64,000 nt of DNA from Cryptomeria japonica (GCF_030272615.1 NC_081412.1:672399823-672463822), one strand, 5' to 3'. Counted from the first letter of the stretch, positions 33,105-45,104 are shown. Notes: a model not told the origin generated them from the letters alone. A program made the numbers and translations.

Positions 33105-33365
33105 GATGCACTATAGAATAAATTGTATGTGCTACAAAATAACAATGATGCGATGAAATAAATTAGTGATGCGCTATGTTGTTTTTAGGATGTGCTACTT
33201 TGTGTTCCAGAAGTGCTGCTCTATTTTTCTCCCATGCCGAGACCTATAGGAAAAGGTTAGTATTATGATGTGCTAATAGACAGACTCCACGGGCTAGATG
33301 ATGGACCCAATGCACTGAACATTAAACTGGATGCGCTAGGGAATGCTTCCCACACGCTGATTCTC
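33105..33365 (-). repeat. Spaced TAGCGCAT motif cluster in the E4 leader, II
   Basis: About ten further copies (gatgcgcta, gatgtgcta, aatgcactg, cacacgctg) near the primer site. Confidence 0.7.
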
Positions 33366-33425
33366 GTTTCTCGTGGAGCTACAAAAGTGGTTAAATTTAA
33401 AAAATGATTTTATATATGGGGTAAT

Positions 33426-33443
33426 GCCCCATGGTGGGCGCCA
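33426..33443 (-). other. E4 primer binding site
   Basis: Minus strand TGGCGCCCACCATGGGGC, four bases after the LTR end. It differs from the primer site of G1 and E6, although the E4 LTR and leader are related to E6. Confidence 0.85.
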
Positions 33444-33447
33444 GAAA

Positions 33448-34908
33448 TGTATGCGGGAAAAGCGGGTTGATAGAACTCAATATGTGAAAAACGGAGCTCT
33501 ATGGAGCCTTGCTCACACACCCACATGACTTCTTGGTGCAAGCTATGGAGTCATGAAGTATGGCTCAGCTTTCCAAGGATGGTTCCATGGTTCTCTATCT
33601 TGCACGGTCCCTCAAACCAATGTTTTTGCTCTTAGATCACTGAGCAAAATGGTTTAGGGATGAGAAATGCAAGAACAAGGGATGTTTTTGTTGATTTTAA
33701 GATGAGATGCATCCTAAGCTATGCATGATACTACAAATGCAATAAACTAGCTATAAGATGACAAGGTTAGTAAACAAGACTATCCTAACATACTATATTA
33801 GTTCATGATTGAAGCCAAATGATAAGGAACATACTCTAAATTAGCATATTTAGATTAATTCCTGTTTAAAAGAGAAGCTAAATGATTGAGCATAAAAAAT
33901 GAGATATGAAAGCTTGAATGTATTTTAGTATAAGTGTGATGCTAAAGACTTGGATTATGAAAATGGAGGAATGAGAGCTCTATTTATAGAAAAAATAGGG
34001 CAATGGATGGTCAAGATTGAAAGAGTTAATCAAGGGCTAAGTTTGAAAGTTGAGAATCCATGTTTGCAATTGACACCAATGAAATGGTGACAATTGTCAA
34101 CATAAGGTTGGTTGAGAGGAGATGTAAGAAGCATTAAATGCTTGAGAAGACCTCATGGTTACCCTAGGGGTTAAGGGTTAAGGTTAAGTTAGGGTTATCC
34201 ATTGGATAAAGCTTTTACCCAAAGGATAAACTCTTGTGCAAAGGTTTAAGAATAACCATGGTCAAAGCAATAAATGCTTGATGAGATCCTTGGGTTATAT
34301 GGAGGTTGAGTTTATGGAAATTCTTTAACCATGTAAGAGGGTTGAGTCAACCATTAATGGTTATGAAGACTTTGGGGATAAATTTGTAAGAATCTTTCCA
34401 AATTTGGAGGCATTCAACAAGTTAGCTTGTTGAATGGATAAAGGCTTTAATGTAAATTAAAGACTTTACTCCAAATTTGAGAAGTGACCTCCTCAAATTT
34501 AGGGAAAAGGGATAATGGATGGGTTTGGCTTTATTAATCAGGTTTAGAAGAATCTAGAAGAGGTTAGAAAGAGGGTTAGGATGCAAGTGGGAGGTGTAGG
34601 ATTTTGCAAGTGGGTGAGGGAAAATAGGTTTTAATTGAATTTAATTCAATTTGGTTGTAATTAAATAAATTAGATTTATTTAATTTATGATAACTATTTT
34701 AATTAAATTTTAATTTAATTAAAAAGTGGACAGAGGCTTTAATTGAATAAAATGAATTTATCCTATTAAATGATATAGTGAATTTAATTGAGTAATTTAC
34801 TTAATTAAATAGAGGAATGTGGATAATTTAATTAAATTAGATTTAATTAAATATAGAAATGAACATAAAATATTCATTTAGGAATATGGTCATTTTTATA
34901 CGTCTACA
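33448..34908 (-). mobile_element. E4 5' LTR
   Basis: 1461 bp, plus-strand ends TGTATGCGGG and CGTCTACA. Homologous to the E6 LTR when reversed: the starts read TGTAGACGTATAAA and TGTAGTCACATAAA, and both share a 'ccattggataaa' block. TATA box TCTATAAATA on the minus strand at 33981-33990. The rest of E4 beyond the pre-gag ORF is missing. Confidence 0.88.
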
Positions 34909-35886
34909 GTTACTATCCCAGCTCTTGTGCATGTGATGCTATGTCCCTTGTCCTATAACCTCCTTTTGGGTAGACCATGGCTTCAAACTTGGGAGTTGTT
35001 TGTTCCACACTTCATGGATTTGTAAAGTTTGTAGCTAATAACTAAGTTGTCACAATCAAGGTTGACCTTGAGGCTATGCACCTTTGTCAAATAGCAGCAG
35101 AAGGTCAAGCCTTGGTTGCACCTTCTTTTCAAAATTATGTGCCTAAGTTATCTTCTTTGGTGACAACTTCTACCTTTGTTTCATCCCCTAAAAAGGAAGA
35201 GTAGAAGAAGGAGGAAGTCCCTAGAAATAAATAAATCATGAAGGATAAATCACCTAGGGAACAGTAAATGAAGACTCCTTGAAAGCAGATCTCCTCGAGG
35301 TACAAGTCTTGGAGTCTACTCCTATTAAGTCATCCTTAACTAAATCAACCTCTCCATCAAAGATAAATGCATTCTTGGGTGATGATTTCCATTTCTTATA
35401 TTTCATGGACTCTTAGGTTGGTAAATATAAGGTTGACCCAATCCATTTGATCTTTCCAAATATTTCATTCACTTCAGCTACAAAAGATGACTATGCGTCC
35501 ATAAATCCAGGTGATGCTTATCATCTTGATCACCTTTTCTACACAAAACTCCTTCATTTAAGGAATTGCATGATATTTATGGTCTTGGATATAAGCTTGT
35601 ATCATAACTTGGCTATGATGGGAAAGGTATTTGAATTCCTTTGGAAGCCGAACCTCATCACAACAACACTGGACTAGGATATCAGCATATGAGTAAAAGA
35701 ATAAAACCATGGTTAACTGTTAACATGATTTTGTTTAAGCCTCTTACTCTTAAGCTAGTTCATCGAGAACATATTGATAACACACCGCTTAGTGAAATTC
35801 CCTTGGACCTCTTTCCTTCGAAAGAGTCCTTGAAGGAATTCCTAGATGTGTATGATGATTTTACCTCTTATCACCATAAGCATTGA
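34909..35886 (+). pseudogene. E5 protease end and G-patch
   Basis: Plus-strand gypsy fragment beginning directly at the E4 LTR. The protease C-terminal end is CPLSYNLLLGRPWLQTWELF. After a run full of stops, the G-patch can be read near 35560-35700 (YGLGYKL, LGYDGKGI, IPLEAEPHHNNTGLGYQ), then DLFPSKESLKEFLDVYDDF. It is more like G1 than E6 in wording. The left part of E5 is absent from the window. Confidence 0.8.
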
Positions 35887-36950
35887 TTCCTTTATTTTTA
35901 AAATACCCAAGAATATTTTGAGGAATCAATTGAGTACGAGGCACCCTTATCTTACAATGAAGAGAATATACACATATCTCATCCAAAAGACTATATTGTG
36001 CTCCTTAGTGGAGAAACTACTGATGTCATTGTGAGTGATAAAATTCATGACAAAGCCATCAAGGTTGGGAAGTGTTTATCTTCTAAGGAATTTAAGGAAT
36101 ATTTTGATCTTCTACATCAGTTCCCTAACATCTTTGCTTGGTCTTATGAAGAAATGCCAGGTATTGATGAGTCAATTATGGTACATAAAATTGTTCTTAG
36201 TCTCGATGCTAAACCTATGAAACAAAAGATGCAAAAGATAAATCCTAAGGTGGCCTTATTAGTCAAGGTAGAGATAGAAAAGCTTTTAAAAGTTGGTTTT
36301 ATCTTTCCTATCAACTATTCACCTTGGATCTCAAACATTATCCCTGATAGCAAACCTAATGGTCAAATCCACATATGTATTGATTTTTAGGATTTTAATA
36401 AAGTTTCCCTCAAGGATGAATTTCCACTCTTGTACATTGACATGATTGTAGATTCAACCGTAGGTTATGCTTTTCTCTCTTTCATGGATAGTTTCTCAAG
36501 GTACAACCAAATTCGTATTAATCTAGAAGATCAATATAAAGTTTCCTTCATGACTACTTGGGAAATCTTTTGCTACGTTGTCACACCATTTGGGTTGAAA
36601 AATGCAAGATAAACCTATCAACGAACTATGACCTTGATATTTCATGATTTCATCTATAAAATCTTGAAAGATTATGTGGATGATATCTTGTTAAAATCTA
36701 TCGCTCATCAAACACATGTTGAAAATATTCAATTATTCTTCAAAAGGCTTCAATTATACAAGATGAGACCTAATCCCCTTAAATGTGTTTTCGATGTGGA
36801 TGCTAGGAAACTTTTGGGATTCATTGTCTCTCGCCAAGGAATCGAGATAGATATTGATAAAAGCAACACAATTGTAAACATGCCTCCACTTAGAAACATC
36901 TCCTAGCTTCGTAGTTTGCAAGGGAAGATTCGGGCCATTCACAGGTTAAT
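35887..36950 (+). pseudogene. pol: E5 reverse transcriptase
   Basis: Plus-strand gypsy RT: NIFAWSYEEMPGIDESIMVH, MKQKMQKINPKVALLVKVE, IEKLLKVGFIFPINYSPW, YIDMIVDSTVGYAFLSFM, CYVVTPFGLKNA, and the intact catalytic YVDDILLKS (36673-36687). It then reads PLKCVFDVDARKLLGFIVSR. Stops at 36388 and 36610, and after PPLRNIS, break it. Confidence 0.92.
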
Positions 36951-37315
36951 GGTGTAATTGGTTGATCGTACCCTTCCTTTTGTGCTATTGTCAAAGAAAG
37001 ATGTTCATTTTGAATGGAATGAGGAATGCCAAGATACTTTCAATTCTATTAAGAATTACTTAGTTAATCCTCCTATTCTAATGTCGGCTATGTCTGATAG
37101 ACCTTTCTTTTTGTACATCTCTACCACGTCTCATGCTCTAGTAACTTTGTTAGCCCAAAACAATGATGAAGGATGAGAGGGAGAAATCTATTACATCAAT
37201 CACACTTTGATAGAATACAAGACTGGATATTTTGTTGTGTAAAAGTAATGTCTAGCTCTCATCTTTGCAACATAGAAGTTAAGGAATTACATCCTCCATG
37301 TAGATGTTAATCCTA
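36951..37315 (+). pseudogene. pol: E5 RNase H, N-terminal part
   Basis: Plus strand: LVDRTLPFVLLSKKDVHFEW, ECQDTFNSIKNYLVNPPIL, and CLALIFAT.KLRNYILHVDV with stops. It ends where the E7 LTR begins. The second RNase H and integrase are missing. Confidence 0.88.
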
Positions 37316-38386
37316 TGAGGATCCGGTTAATACTGGGAGGGGGGTGAATCAATATTAAGAGAATTTATAACTTCAAATCACAATACCATTCACAACATAT
37401 CTGAAATCATTTAATACATAAATCCATTCCTTTAGTAGATGTCATACACTTGATACCCACTTATGGACTCTTATTAATCAGAATATTCACCGACTAATTA
37501 TCTTATCAACTCATACTCAATCTGATAAATTATCAGATTAGAATACTTCATCTATCAACTCATTAACATTATTAGTAACCATTATCAGATCTCTGATAAA
37601 CAACAGTAAACTTATCATAACTAGTAATCAGAAATAATGCATGAAAGCATAAACACTATGAAAAGTCATTCCACACATAAACACCAAGATTTTTGACGTG
37701 GAAAACCAAATGGGAAAAACCACAGTGGGGATTGTAACCCACAATAACTTGTGCTATTTCAATGTATGCCCTGTTAGGAGCTTACAATACACCCGATTAG
37801 GAGCAGACCCTGTTAGGAGTCACCTGGTTAAGGGATTTACCTATTACTCCAGCAAGGAGCTTAATGATCAGTTAGGATCAGCCTGGTTAGAGGATTTAAA
37901 AACTCTTTTGTGAGCTACCATGTTAGGGTACTTAGATGACAAAGGTCTGTTAGGACCTACCCAATTAAGGGATTTATGTTGTTGTAACTGTTAGGGAACA
38001 ACAGTAAAAAATGATCTGTTACTTTGTACTTTTAGCTTGCTAGATCAGATCTAGTTATGCTTCACAGTCTGCAACACTCAAGAAGATCTCTATCTTCTCT
38101 AGGATGGCTTAATGCATTCTCCTAATGCCACCAACACATGAAAGATTAATTGTGTCACCCTATATAGCCATCTCAACTAAGTCGGCTATAAAATCTAATT
38201 ACATCTTGAATTTACAATACAAATCATATCACATCAATATACAGATCATTACAACAATTTACAATGCAATATCAACCGTTGATTATTCCTAACCCATTAG
38301 GAAAATCCCATATGTATCCTCAAAACACTCTACTAAGCATTTTGTTGATTCCCAAGAAAATCTTCCTTGAATCATGCCAAAACAAC
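37316..38386 (-). mobile_element. E7 3' LTR, left part
   Basis: Copia-type LTR inserted in the E5 RNase H. It starts near TGAGGATCCGG (exact base uncertain by about ten) and carries 'ggaggggggtgaatcaat' and 'acgtggaaaacc' as in C0 and C1. It is cut at 38386 by E6 and resumes at 53547. It contains a run of TGTTAGGA-type motifs at about 37765-38000. Confidence 0.75.
37765..38000. repeat. Degenerate TGTTAGGA motif run in the E7 LTR
   Basis: About eight copies of ctgttaggagc / ggttaagggatt spaced 15-40 bp apart. Confidence 0.6.
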
Positions 38387-39884
38387 TGTAGTCACATAAA
38401 TCTGTCCAGTTTAATTAAATGAATATTTACTATTTATTTGACTAAAACTCCATTAGCCATCATTTAATTAATTCATCTTCAAATCATTCTCTTATTAATT
38501 AAATAAATTATTTAATTTATTTTAATTAATTCATTAAACCAAATTCACGATCAATTAAATGAATAAATCCTATTTATTTCATTTAACCCCCTTTCCTCTT
38601 TTAAATAAATTAAATAAAATATTAATTTAAATTATTAAATCCCCCCCCACTTGCATTCTCTTAAAAATGCAACTTGCACCTATTTGTTGAAATAAATGAA
38701 TTTTATTTTAATAAAAAACCTATTTTTCCTCAACCACCAAACCCACTTGCAATCCTAAATCCCCTTGTAGATTCTTCTAGCCCCTTCCCAATTAGCCTAA
38801 TCCATCCCCTAATTATTGTCACATTCCTAAGCAACTTGAAGTCACTTCTCCAAGACTCCAAAGTCTTTGAAAGGCATTTAATGCTTTATGTGTTCAACAA
38901 GCCAACCTCTAAAGTCTTCCAATCCACTAATGGCTCTTACATGACCATTAATGGCTCTTACATAACCATTTATGGCTAAATCCACTTGCACCCATGGTTA
39001 GGGACTTTTTGCTTAACTCAACCCTCATGTGACCCATGTGTCTTCTCAAGCATTTATTGCTTTGACCATGGTTATCCTCACTAACTCTTGCACAAGAGTT
39101 TATCCATTGGATAAAGGCATTATTCTTTGAATAATGAATTTATTCACTCAACCAAACATTAACCTTACCTCCTAAGCTAACCCTCTAGTCATGTCAAGCA
39201 TTTAATGCTTATTCCCTCTCCTCTCAACCCATCTCATGTTGGCATTTGTCATCCTAGGATTGGGTTGAAAGCCCTCACATGGATTGAATATCTTTCAATC
39301 CTAACCCTTGTTGAGATTACTCAATATCAACCCTCCATTGCTCCATTTTACCTATAAATAGAGCTCACATTCCTCATTTTCAAATCCTCAAGCATTTAGC
39401 ATTCGTAGCCATAATCCTAAAAAAAATTGTATGCATTTAATCTATAGTCAATTTTAGAGAGCATTTTATCATAAATCACTAATATATTGTCATTTTGGAC
39501 TAAAATAATTTTTAGTTCATTTCATAGCATGTCTAATTAGTTTGTTTTACAATTGCATAGCATAGTTAAAGCATTTCAATCTTGAATCTCTATAAGACAT
39601 CCATAGTGCAAAAAGCTACTGAGAGCTACACTAACTTGGAACTTGGAGAGGAGAGGAATAAGGGAGGAGGAGCTACAAGCATGGTAGAAGATATTTGGAG
39701 ATGTCTTCTTGCATTTATTTTCATAGTTAAATGCTTTAGTCTGTTTTTAGTGTCTCTCTTGGTATGCCTACTTAGATTAGTCTTTGGCTGATTAACACTA
39801 ACATTTCTCTTGGTTTATTATGGTTTTTATGTGTTATATGACCACAGGTTTTTGTCTAACATAACCCTATTTTGCAGAGCATCA
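38387..39884 (+). repeat. E6 5' LTR
   Basis: 1498 bp, begins TGTAGTCACATAAATC and ends GCAGAGCATCA. The TATA box CTATAAATA is at 39352-39360, about 530 bp before the end. It is AT-rich with 'ttaattaa' runs and a poly-C tract near 38641. Confidence 0.95.
39352..39360 (+). promoter_or_regulatory. TATA box of the E6 5' LTR
   Basis: CTATAAATA followed by gagctcacattcct. The same site is at 53008-53016 in the 3' LTR and, reversed, at 33981-33990 in E4. Conservation in three diverged LTRs supports promoter use. Confidence 0.75.
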
Positions 39885-39886
39885 TT

Positions 39887-39904
39887 TGGTGAACCTGATG
39901 TGAA
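39887..39904 (+). other. E6 primer binding site
   Basis: TGGTGAACCTGATGTGAA, two bases after the LTR. It differs from the G1 site by two C/T changes. Confidence 0.75.
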
Positions 39905-41814
39905 TCGAAGAGCAAGCTTTTTAAACTACTAATTTTTTTGACTATTTTACTTTACACACAGGTCGCACTTCGGTGCTTTTTTTCATGCTTTAGTGCTATT
40001 GAAATTTGGTCTTTTAGCACTATTGTTTCCAAAATAGCGTTATTGTCCGAAAATTAATGCTTTTGTCTATAGTATAGTGCTATTGACCATTAGGTAGCAC
40101 TTTTGTTCATGTTTTAGCATTCTTGGCTTTCTGTCTAAATATTTTCTTTTAGCGCTTTTGTCTTTACTATCATGCTTTTGTGTTAAGTAGTGCTTCTGTT
40201 CTCACACAGAGTAGTGCTATTGTAACAGAGCGTTGTAAAAAATGCCTTGTGACTGATAAATCAATTTTTCTTAGGCTTGTAGAGGCCCACCATGTATGCG
40301 GATTTTACTAACTGTTTGTTTCTTGTGCAGGTTTGAACTAACCCGTTATTTTGCTTAAAAAATTAGAAATTCACTTTTCTTGATTTTATTGCAAGTTAAA
40401 ATTAACTTCAAAACACTTCATTTTGGTGCTTTAAAAAATAACAACAAACTTTGTTTTTCATGCAAGATAGGCAATTTCAACACTTCCTTTTTGGTGCTTA
40501 AAAGTCAACTTCAAACACTTCATTTTTGGTGCTTAAAACTCAACAAGACAAATTTGGATTTCCTTGCATCAACTCAAGCTAAAATTCACAATCGACACTT
40601 TGTTTTTGGGAAAATAAAAAGAACAATCAACTTGTTTTGTTTTTGAAAGTGATTTACTTCAAGCAAACATGCTTTTTATTCAGTTGACTAGGATTTCATT
40701 TTCCTAGTTTACTTAACATATTGCCTTTGAAGGATAAAAATAACACCATGACTGTTAGACCAATATCTCCAAATATTTAGATAATATTGCGGTGATGAGT
40801 TAAAAAGAACAAGTGTCTTTTGTGTTTAGCACACTTGTGCAAAGTTGGTTGAGTGGTCCTACTTCTAACACACACTATCCTCTCCCTTGGCTTTCGTGGT
40901 CCTAGGTGCAAGAGAAAGGTGTTAGTAACACTCAAAGTTTATCTTTTTAAGAGAGGCTTGTCAGGAGACACATCACTCTTAGGAACGACCTCACACGGTA
41001 AATCCTTTGAGCCACTATAGAAATCATGTGTGAGCAAAAGTTGTAGCCTTGGGTATAGCTATTCCTACAGCGTAACTTGCCGAAAGGACAAATGGGCCCC
41101 ACCACAAGTTACAAGGCTCTTAAGTGAGTCACTGCAGAATGAACTTATGTCCAAAAACATTGAAAATTACTAAACACCTTTATGTAGTAGCCCACCTGTT
41201 CTATTGATTGAGGATATTTGTGATAAATTCAGTGCAAGAGTATAGATGGTTTTTCTCCCAAGATACTCACCATACATATTTCCTTGAGTAGAAACATAGC
41301 CTTTTGAAAAGCTACTTGTGGCTTGATAAAAGTGGTGACTCCCTCATCATAGGGATCATCTATTTGTTATACTCGCGCAAGACTTAGTATATCACATCCT
41401 TACCTGCCATGACTAGATTCATAAGGTATGTAGTACCAAAGTTGAAGAAATATCAAGATGTGGGCTGAAATTATCGCAACTGGCCATTTGACCTTAGGGA
41501 TAAAGTGTGTTTGAAGTGTCTTCGTTTTGTGTCAAGACCAGTGATAAACTGAGCCGACTTTGGGCTTTTTGGAAAAACATACTCAAAAACATTTTGTAAA
41601 GGGTCAAAAAGTTCAAAGATTAGGTTGATTTAGACCCATACTTATTTGTGCCTTTTGAGGCAACATTCTTATGTTTGTGTGCTTGCTTTGTATTCTTGTC
41701 AAAGAAAAAATCAAAAAAATCAATTTCAATACAAGTATCCCTCCAACACAAAAACATTTTCACAATACCAAACAAAGATCAAACACAAAGGGCAAAAACA
41801 AAGTATCAAACTAT
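39905..41814 (+). other. E6 leader with spaced motif array
   Basis: About 1.9 kb. From 39960 to 40235 there are about twelve copies of tagtgctattg / tagcgcttttg, spaced roughly 20-35 bp. From 40400 to 40540 there are three copies of 'cacttcatttttggtgctt'. The rest is related to the E4 leader but has no coding trace. Confidence 0.7.
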
Positions 41815-42186
41815 ATGACCATTCTTCACATTTTGAGAAAGAAGAATATTCATGAACATGTCAATTTTAAGAGAATATCATTAAGCTCAAAGGCTTTCAT
41901 TAAAAGAAGGAGATTCTGCTATCTCAATAGACAAATCTTTGTCTCACGTAGAGATTTCTTACGTCACATGTGTCTATATCTTCAAAGAAAATCTAACGAA
42001 TTTGATCAAGAGTCTTTAAACCACAAAGCTTTCACTCAATATAGAGCTTTGAGTTATCATAAAAATAAAGGAGGCAAAATCAATCCTGATTTCTTTCCAG
42101 ACATTTGCATCACATATAACATAGCTCGGGAAGAACCACCAACTCCTGAAAGAGAAGAGGAAGAATTTGTCCCATATGTAACATAG
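41815..42186 (+). CDS. E6 pre-gag ORF, conserved with E4
   Basis: 123 codons, ATG at 41815 to TAG at 42184. I chose this start because the E4 copy aligns from exactly this Met (MTILHILRKKN), although the frame is open upstream to 41671. The N-terminal two thirds is strongly basic (SSKAFIKRRRFCYLNRQIF, VSRRDFLRHMCLYLQRK), then KSNEFDQESLNHKAF, GGKINPDFFPDICI, and a short acidic tail (PTPEREEEEFVPYVT). No known domain. It precedes gag by about 400 bases. It might be a nucleic-acid-binding accessory protein, as in Ogre ORF1 by position, but that is inference. Confidence 0.72.
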   Translation: MTILHILRKKNIHEHVNFKRISLSSKAFIKRRRFCYLNRQIFVSRRDFLRHMCLYLQRKSNEFDQESLNHKAFTQYRALSYHKNKGGKINPDFFPDICITYNIAREEPPTPEREEEEFVPYVT

Positions 42187-42592
42187 AGTTTTTATTGAAG
42201 TTAATATTTCATCCATTCTCACATTCACACACATCAATCCATTCCAACTCTCAAAACATAAAGAGGTCTTGTCCTAACTTCTTTTTACTAATTGCTTGAA
42301 TCAAACACAAAACATATCACTTTTACATCTCTATGTAGGTTAAAACTAGTGTATGAGTGCATCCTCTCATTACTAGGTAGCTTGGTCTGTAACACATCCC
42401 AGATCTCTCTACACCTTATCATATCAAACATTGTCAACAAACACACCAAACAATTCTTAGAAAGACTTTGGTAAAATCTACCTTTAAGTGTTAGAGATCC
42501 ATATGCTAAACACCTCACCAAACCTTTATCTCTCATTTCATCATCAACTCATCACCATTTTCATCAAACTTCAATAAAAAATTTCAAACAAA

Positions 42593-44210
42593 ATGGCTCA
42601 AACCAGATCAAGCACTAGACAACTTGAGATAGAAGAGGAAGAGGAGGAAAATCTCATGAATTCCAAGAAGCTCTTGGAGGCAACACAAATGATGAAAATT
42701 CTAGTACTCCCCATCCTGAAGAAATCAAAAGGGAACAACACAACCCTCTCTTCAATCAAATTTTTGATGAGATCCTCAGAAATAATGCGGATGCTCACTT
42801 ATTAAGACTTGCCCAAGAGGGAGCTAAACTCCCCACTGATTTTGATACTACACAACTAAGGCAAGCTTTTGAACGCCAAAGTTGTAATGAGGATGAAATA
42901 AGTTGAGATCACATTAGATACGACATTCATCAAGGGAATCCTCCACCTCCTCCTCCTCCAAGTGACATTGATAGGTTGCAGCAGCAAGTCGAGAATTTAG
43001 CCCAACAACTCCACAATGGTGTGAAAACAAACCAGTTTTCACTCAATAATATTTGTCTCTATCCCTTTCATAGGAATCTACATATGCCACCTTTTCCACA
43101 AGGGTTTGAAACACCTAAGTTTGAAAAGTATAGAGGAAAAGGAGACCCTTACGATCATGTTAGAGAATTTCATTCAGCTTGCCTAGAAGTGGCCTATGAA
43201 GACACATACCTAATGCATCTCTTTCCTCAAAGTTTTGCAAGGACAACCACATCATGGTTTTCTCGACTACTAGGTGGCAATAGGGAATTCAAATAATGGG
43301 TCCATAAATTCCTTGCACATTACTCACATAACATTGAACGTGATATTACCATGGCCCATCTGTGTAACACAAAGCAAAAACCAAGAGAGCTATTTTCAGT
43401 TTTCTTGCAACAATGGCATCAAATATCTAGCAGACATTCTCTTCAGTTATCTAAACAAGAACTAGTGGACATATTTATTTCCAATTTGAATGAAGAAATG
43501 GAATTCCACCTAGACATGAAAGGCACAGAGTCCTTCAATGACATGATCACTAAAGGTTTAAAATGTGAAAGGGCCCTCATCAAAATCTACAATGAACCAA
43601 AAGATGCTCCTCACCCACGCTTCAATAGTGATAAACCTAATTTATGGAATAAAAACAAAAATGTCATCAATGATGGGGTTGTAGATGCAAGGACTATCAA
43701 GAGTGCACAACCTGTGGTCCTATTTGCGAGGCTAAACCCCCCACCTAAGACCAACATAGTTCCTCCCCCACCAAATCAAGGATGCAATGTTCAACAAGAA
43801 GAGCCAAGACAAAGACAACAAAATTATAAACCAAAATGGACATACACTCCATTAGGGGAACCTATTGAAACAATATTACGTCAATTGGTCTCGTAAAATC
43901 TAGTGACCTTACCTAAAACATCAAATTACAAACCTAAGGTCAAACCTCCGTGGTGGAGGGATAATGAACATTGTGAATTCCATCAAGGGAAAGGGAATAA
44001 ATCAGGCAATTGTCACAGATTGAAAGATCTTGTTCAGGATCTTATTTACTGAGGTGAAAAACAAATTGAAGGACATGACCCAAAAACCACAAACAATGAT
44101 CATCTTATGTTTAAAAATCCTCTTCCATCACAAGATCAAAGGGGTCCTTCCATGTCAGGATGAAACACAGATACCAATGAATATACATGAGATGCTTATA
44201 ATTACACTGT
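42593..44210 (+). pseudogene. gag: E6 gag
   Basis: Plus strand, beginning MAQTRSSTRQLEIEEEEEEN. A shift near 42700 leads to LLRLAQEGAKLPTDFDTTQL, a Pro run, a coil (DIDRLQQQVENLAQQLHN), and the capsid: PQGFETPKFEKYRGKGDPYD, HVREFHSACLEVAYEDTYLM, FPQSFARTTTSWFSRL, RELFSVFLQQWHQISSRHSL. After a Pro-rich part, the zinc-like region CEFHQGKGNKSGNCHRLKDL resembles the Tat gag C-terminus. Stops at 42904, 43294, 43894 and 44048 break it. It would form the particle and bind element RNA. Confidence 0.9.
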
Positions 44211-44569
44211 GAATCACCTATATGATGTCGATGAACAAATTGCAACCATTACCATAAAAAACCCAAGCACTACTTGCAATGTTGTTACATAGCATAGCAA
44301 AATCACCATCAAAGTGGCTCCACAAGGCACCACCTCCATACCAAAGTAGTACAACCTTGTTGAACAATTAGATAAAACGCCTGCACTTATATCCATTTTA
44401 GAGTTGTTGCACTTATCCCCATCTCATAAAAAGATCTTGGATCAAGCTCTCCAAGCAGCGTCAGTCCTTGCCAACCTCAACACAGATCAATTCCAAGCTA
44501 TGGTTGGTAGCCTGAGATCATCACCATGTCTCACTTTCTTGAAAAGTGACAATACATCCTTCTAGCAAC

Positions 44570-44935
44570 CCCATGACACCTCACTCCATATTGAAGGATT
44601 CATCAACCAACACAGGATCAAGCGAATCTTGATTGATAATGGAGCAGGCCTAAATATCTGTACACTATAATTGGTCACAACACTGGGATATGCAATTGAA
44701 TCAGTGGATCCCCACAAAAATATAACAATCAAAGCTTATGATAATGTGGAGCGTTCTTCAAAAGGAGAGATTGTGTTACCAATCCGCATACGCCTAGTGG
44801 TGAACCACATCATATGTCAAGTTCTGGACCTTCCTCTATCGTACAATTTGTTGTTAGGAAGACCTAAATACACGCCATGCAAGACATTTCATCCACCTAC
44901 CACTAGTGTATCAATTTTCCTCATAATGGTGTAGA
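44570..44935 (+). pseudogene. pro: E6 aspartic protease
   Basis: Plus strand. Active site LIDNGAGLNIC, a stop where a residue should follow TL, then AYDNVERSSKGEIVLPIRI and LPLSYNLLLGRP. The Trp codon after GRP is replaced or lost in a frame break. It is the same family as the G1 protease. Confidence 0.85.
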
Positions 44936-45104
44936 AATTATAATCCTGGGTGATGCAAATCCATTTGCATATTGCAACAATATCAACCATCAGCCAGAGA
45001 TTACCATTCCCAACAATAGAGAAGCTATCCCATCCACGTCCTATGTAAGTCCAGCCTCTCTTTCCAGTTCAAACACCACTATACCCAAGCAAGAGAAGCT
45101 AAAG

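Larger units (their letters stand above)
30777..33425 (-). other. E4 leader between primer site and pre-gag ORF
   Basis: About 2.6 kb without coding trace. Parts align, in reverse, with the E6 leader: for example 'actcaccatatatctcc' near 31974 against 'actcaccatacatatttcc' near 41264. It contains two clusters of a spaced TAGYGCAT motif, annotated separately. Short A/T-rich blocks with 'ggttctttttaaa' repeats lie at about 32680-32860. Confidence 0.7.

Noticed and set aside
38674-38979. 101-codon plus-strand frame in the E6 5' LTR, with a near-identical one at 52330-52635
   Set aside because: Both are LTR sequence. Their similarity comes from LTR duplication, not from coding constraint.
39582-39791. 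69-codon frame with a hydrophobic end near the E6 LTR 3' end (also 53239-53448)
   Set aside because: It might be a short LTR-coded peptide after the TATA box, but there is no further support and the two copies are the two LTRs.
42288-42536. Minus-strand frame of 82 codons between the E6 pre-gag ORF and gag
   Set aside because: It has no counterpart in E4 and no domain. It is opposite to an AT-rich leader part.
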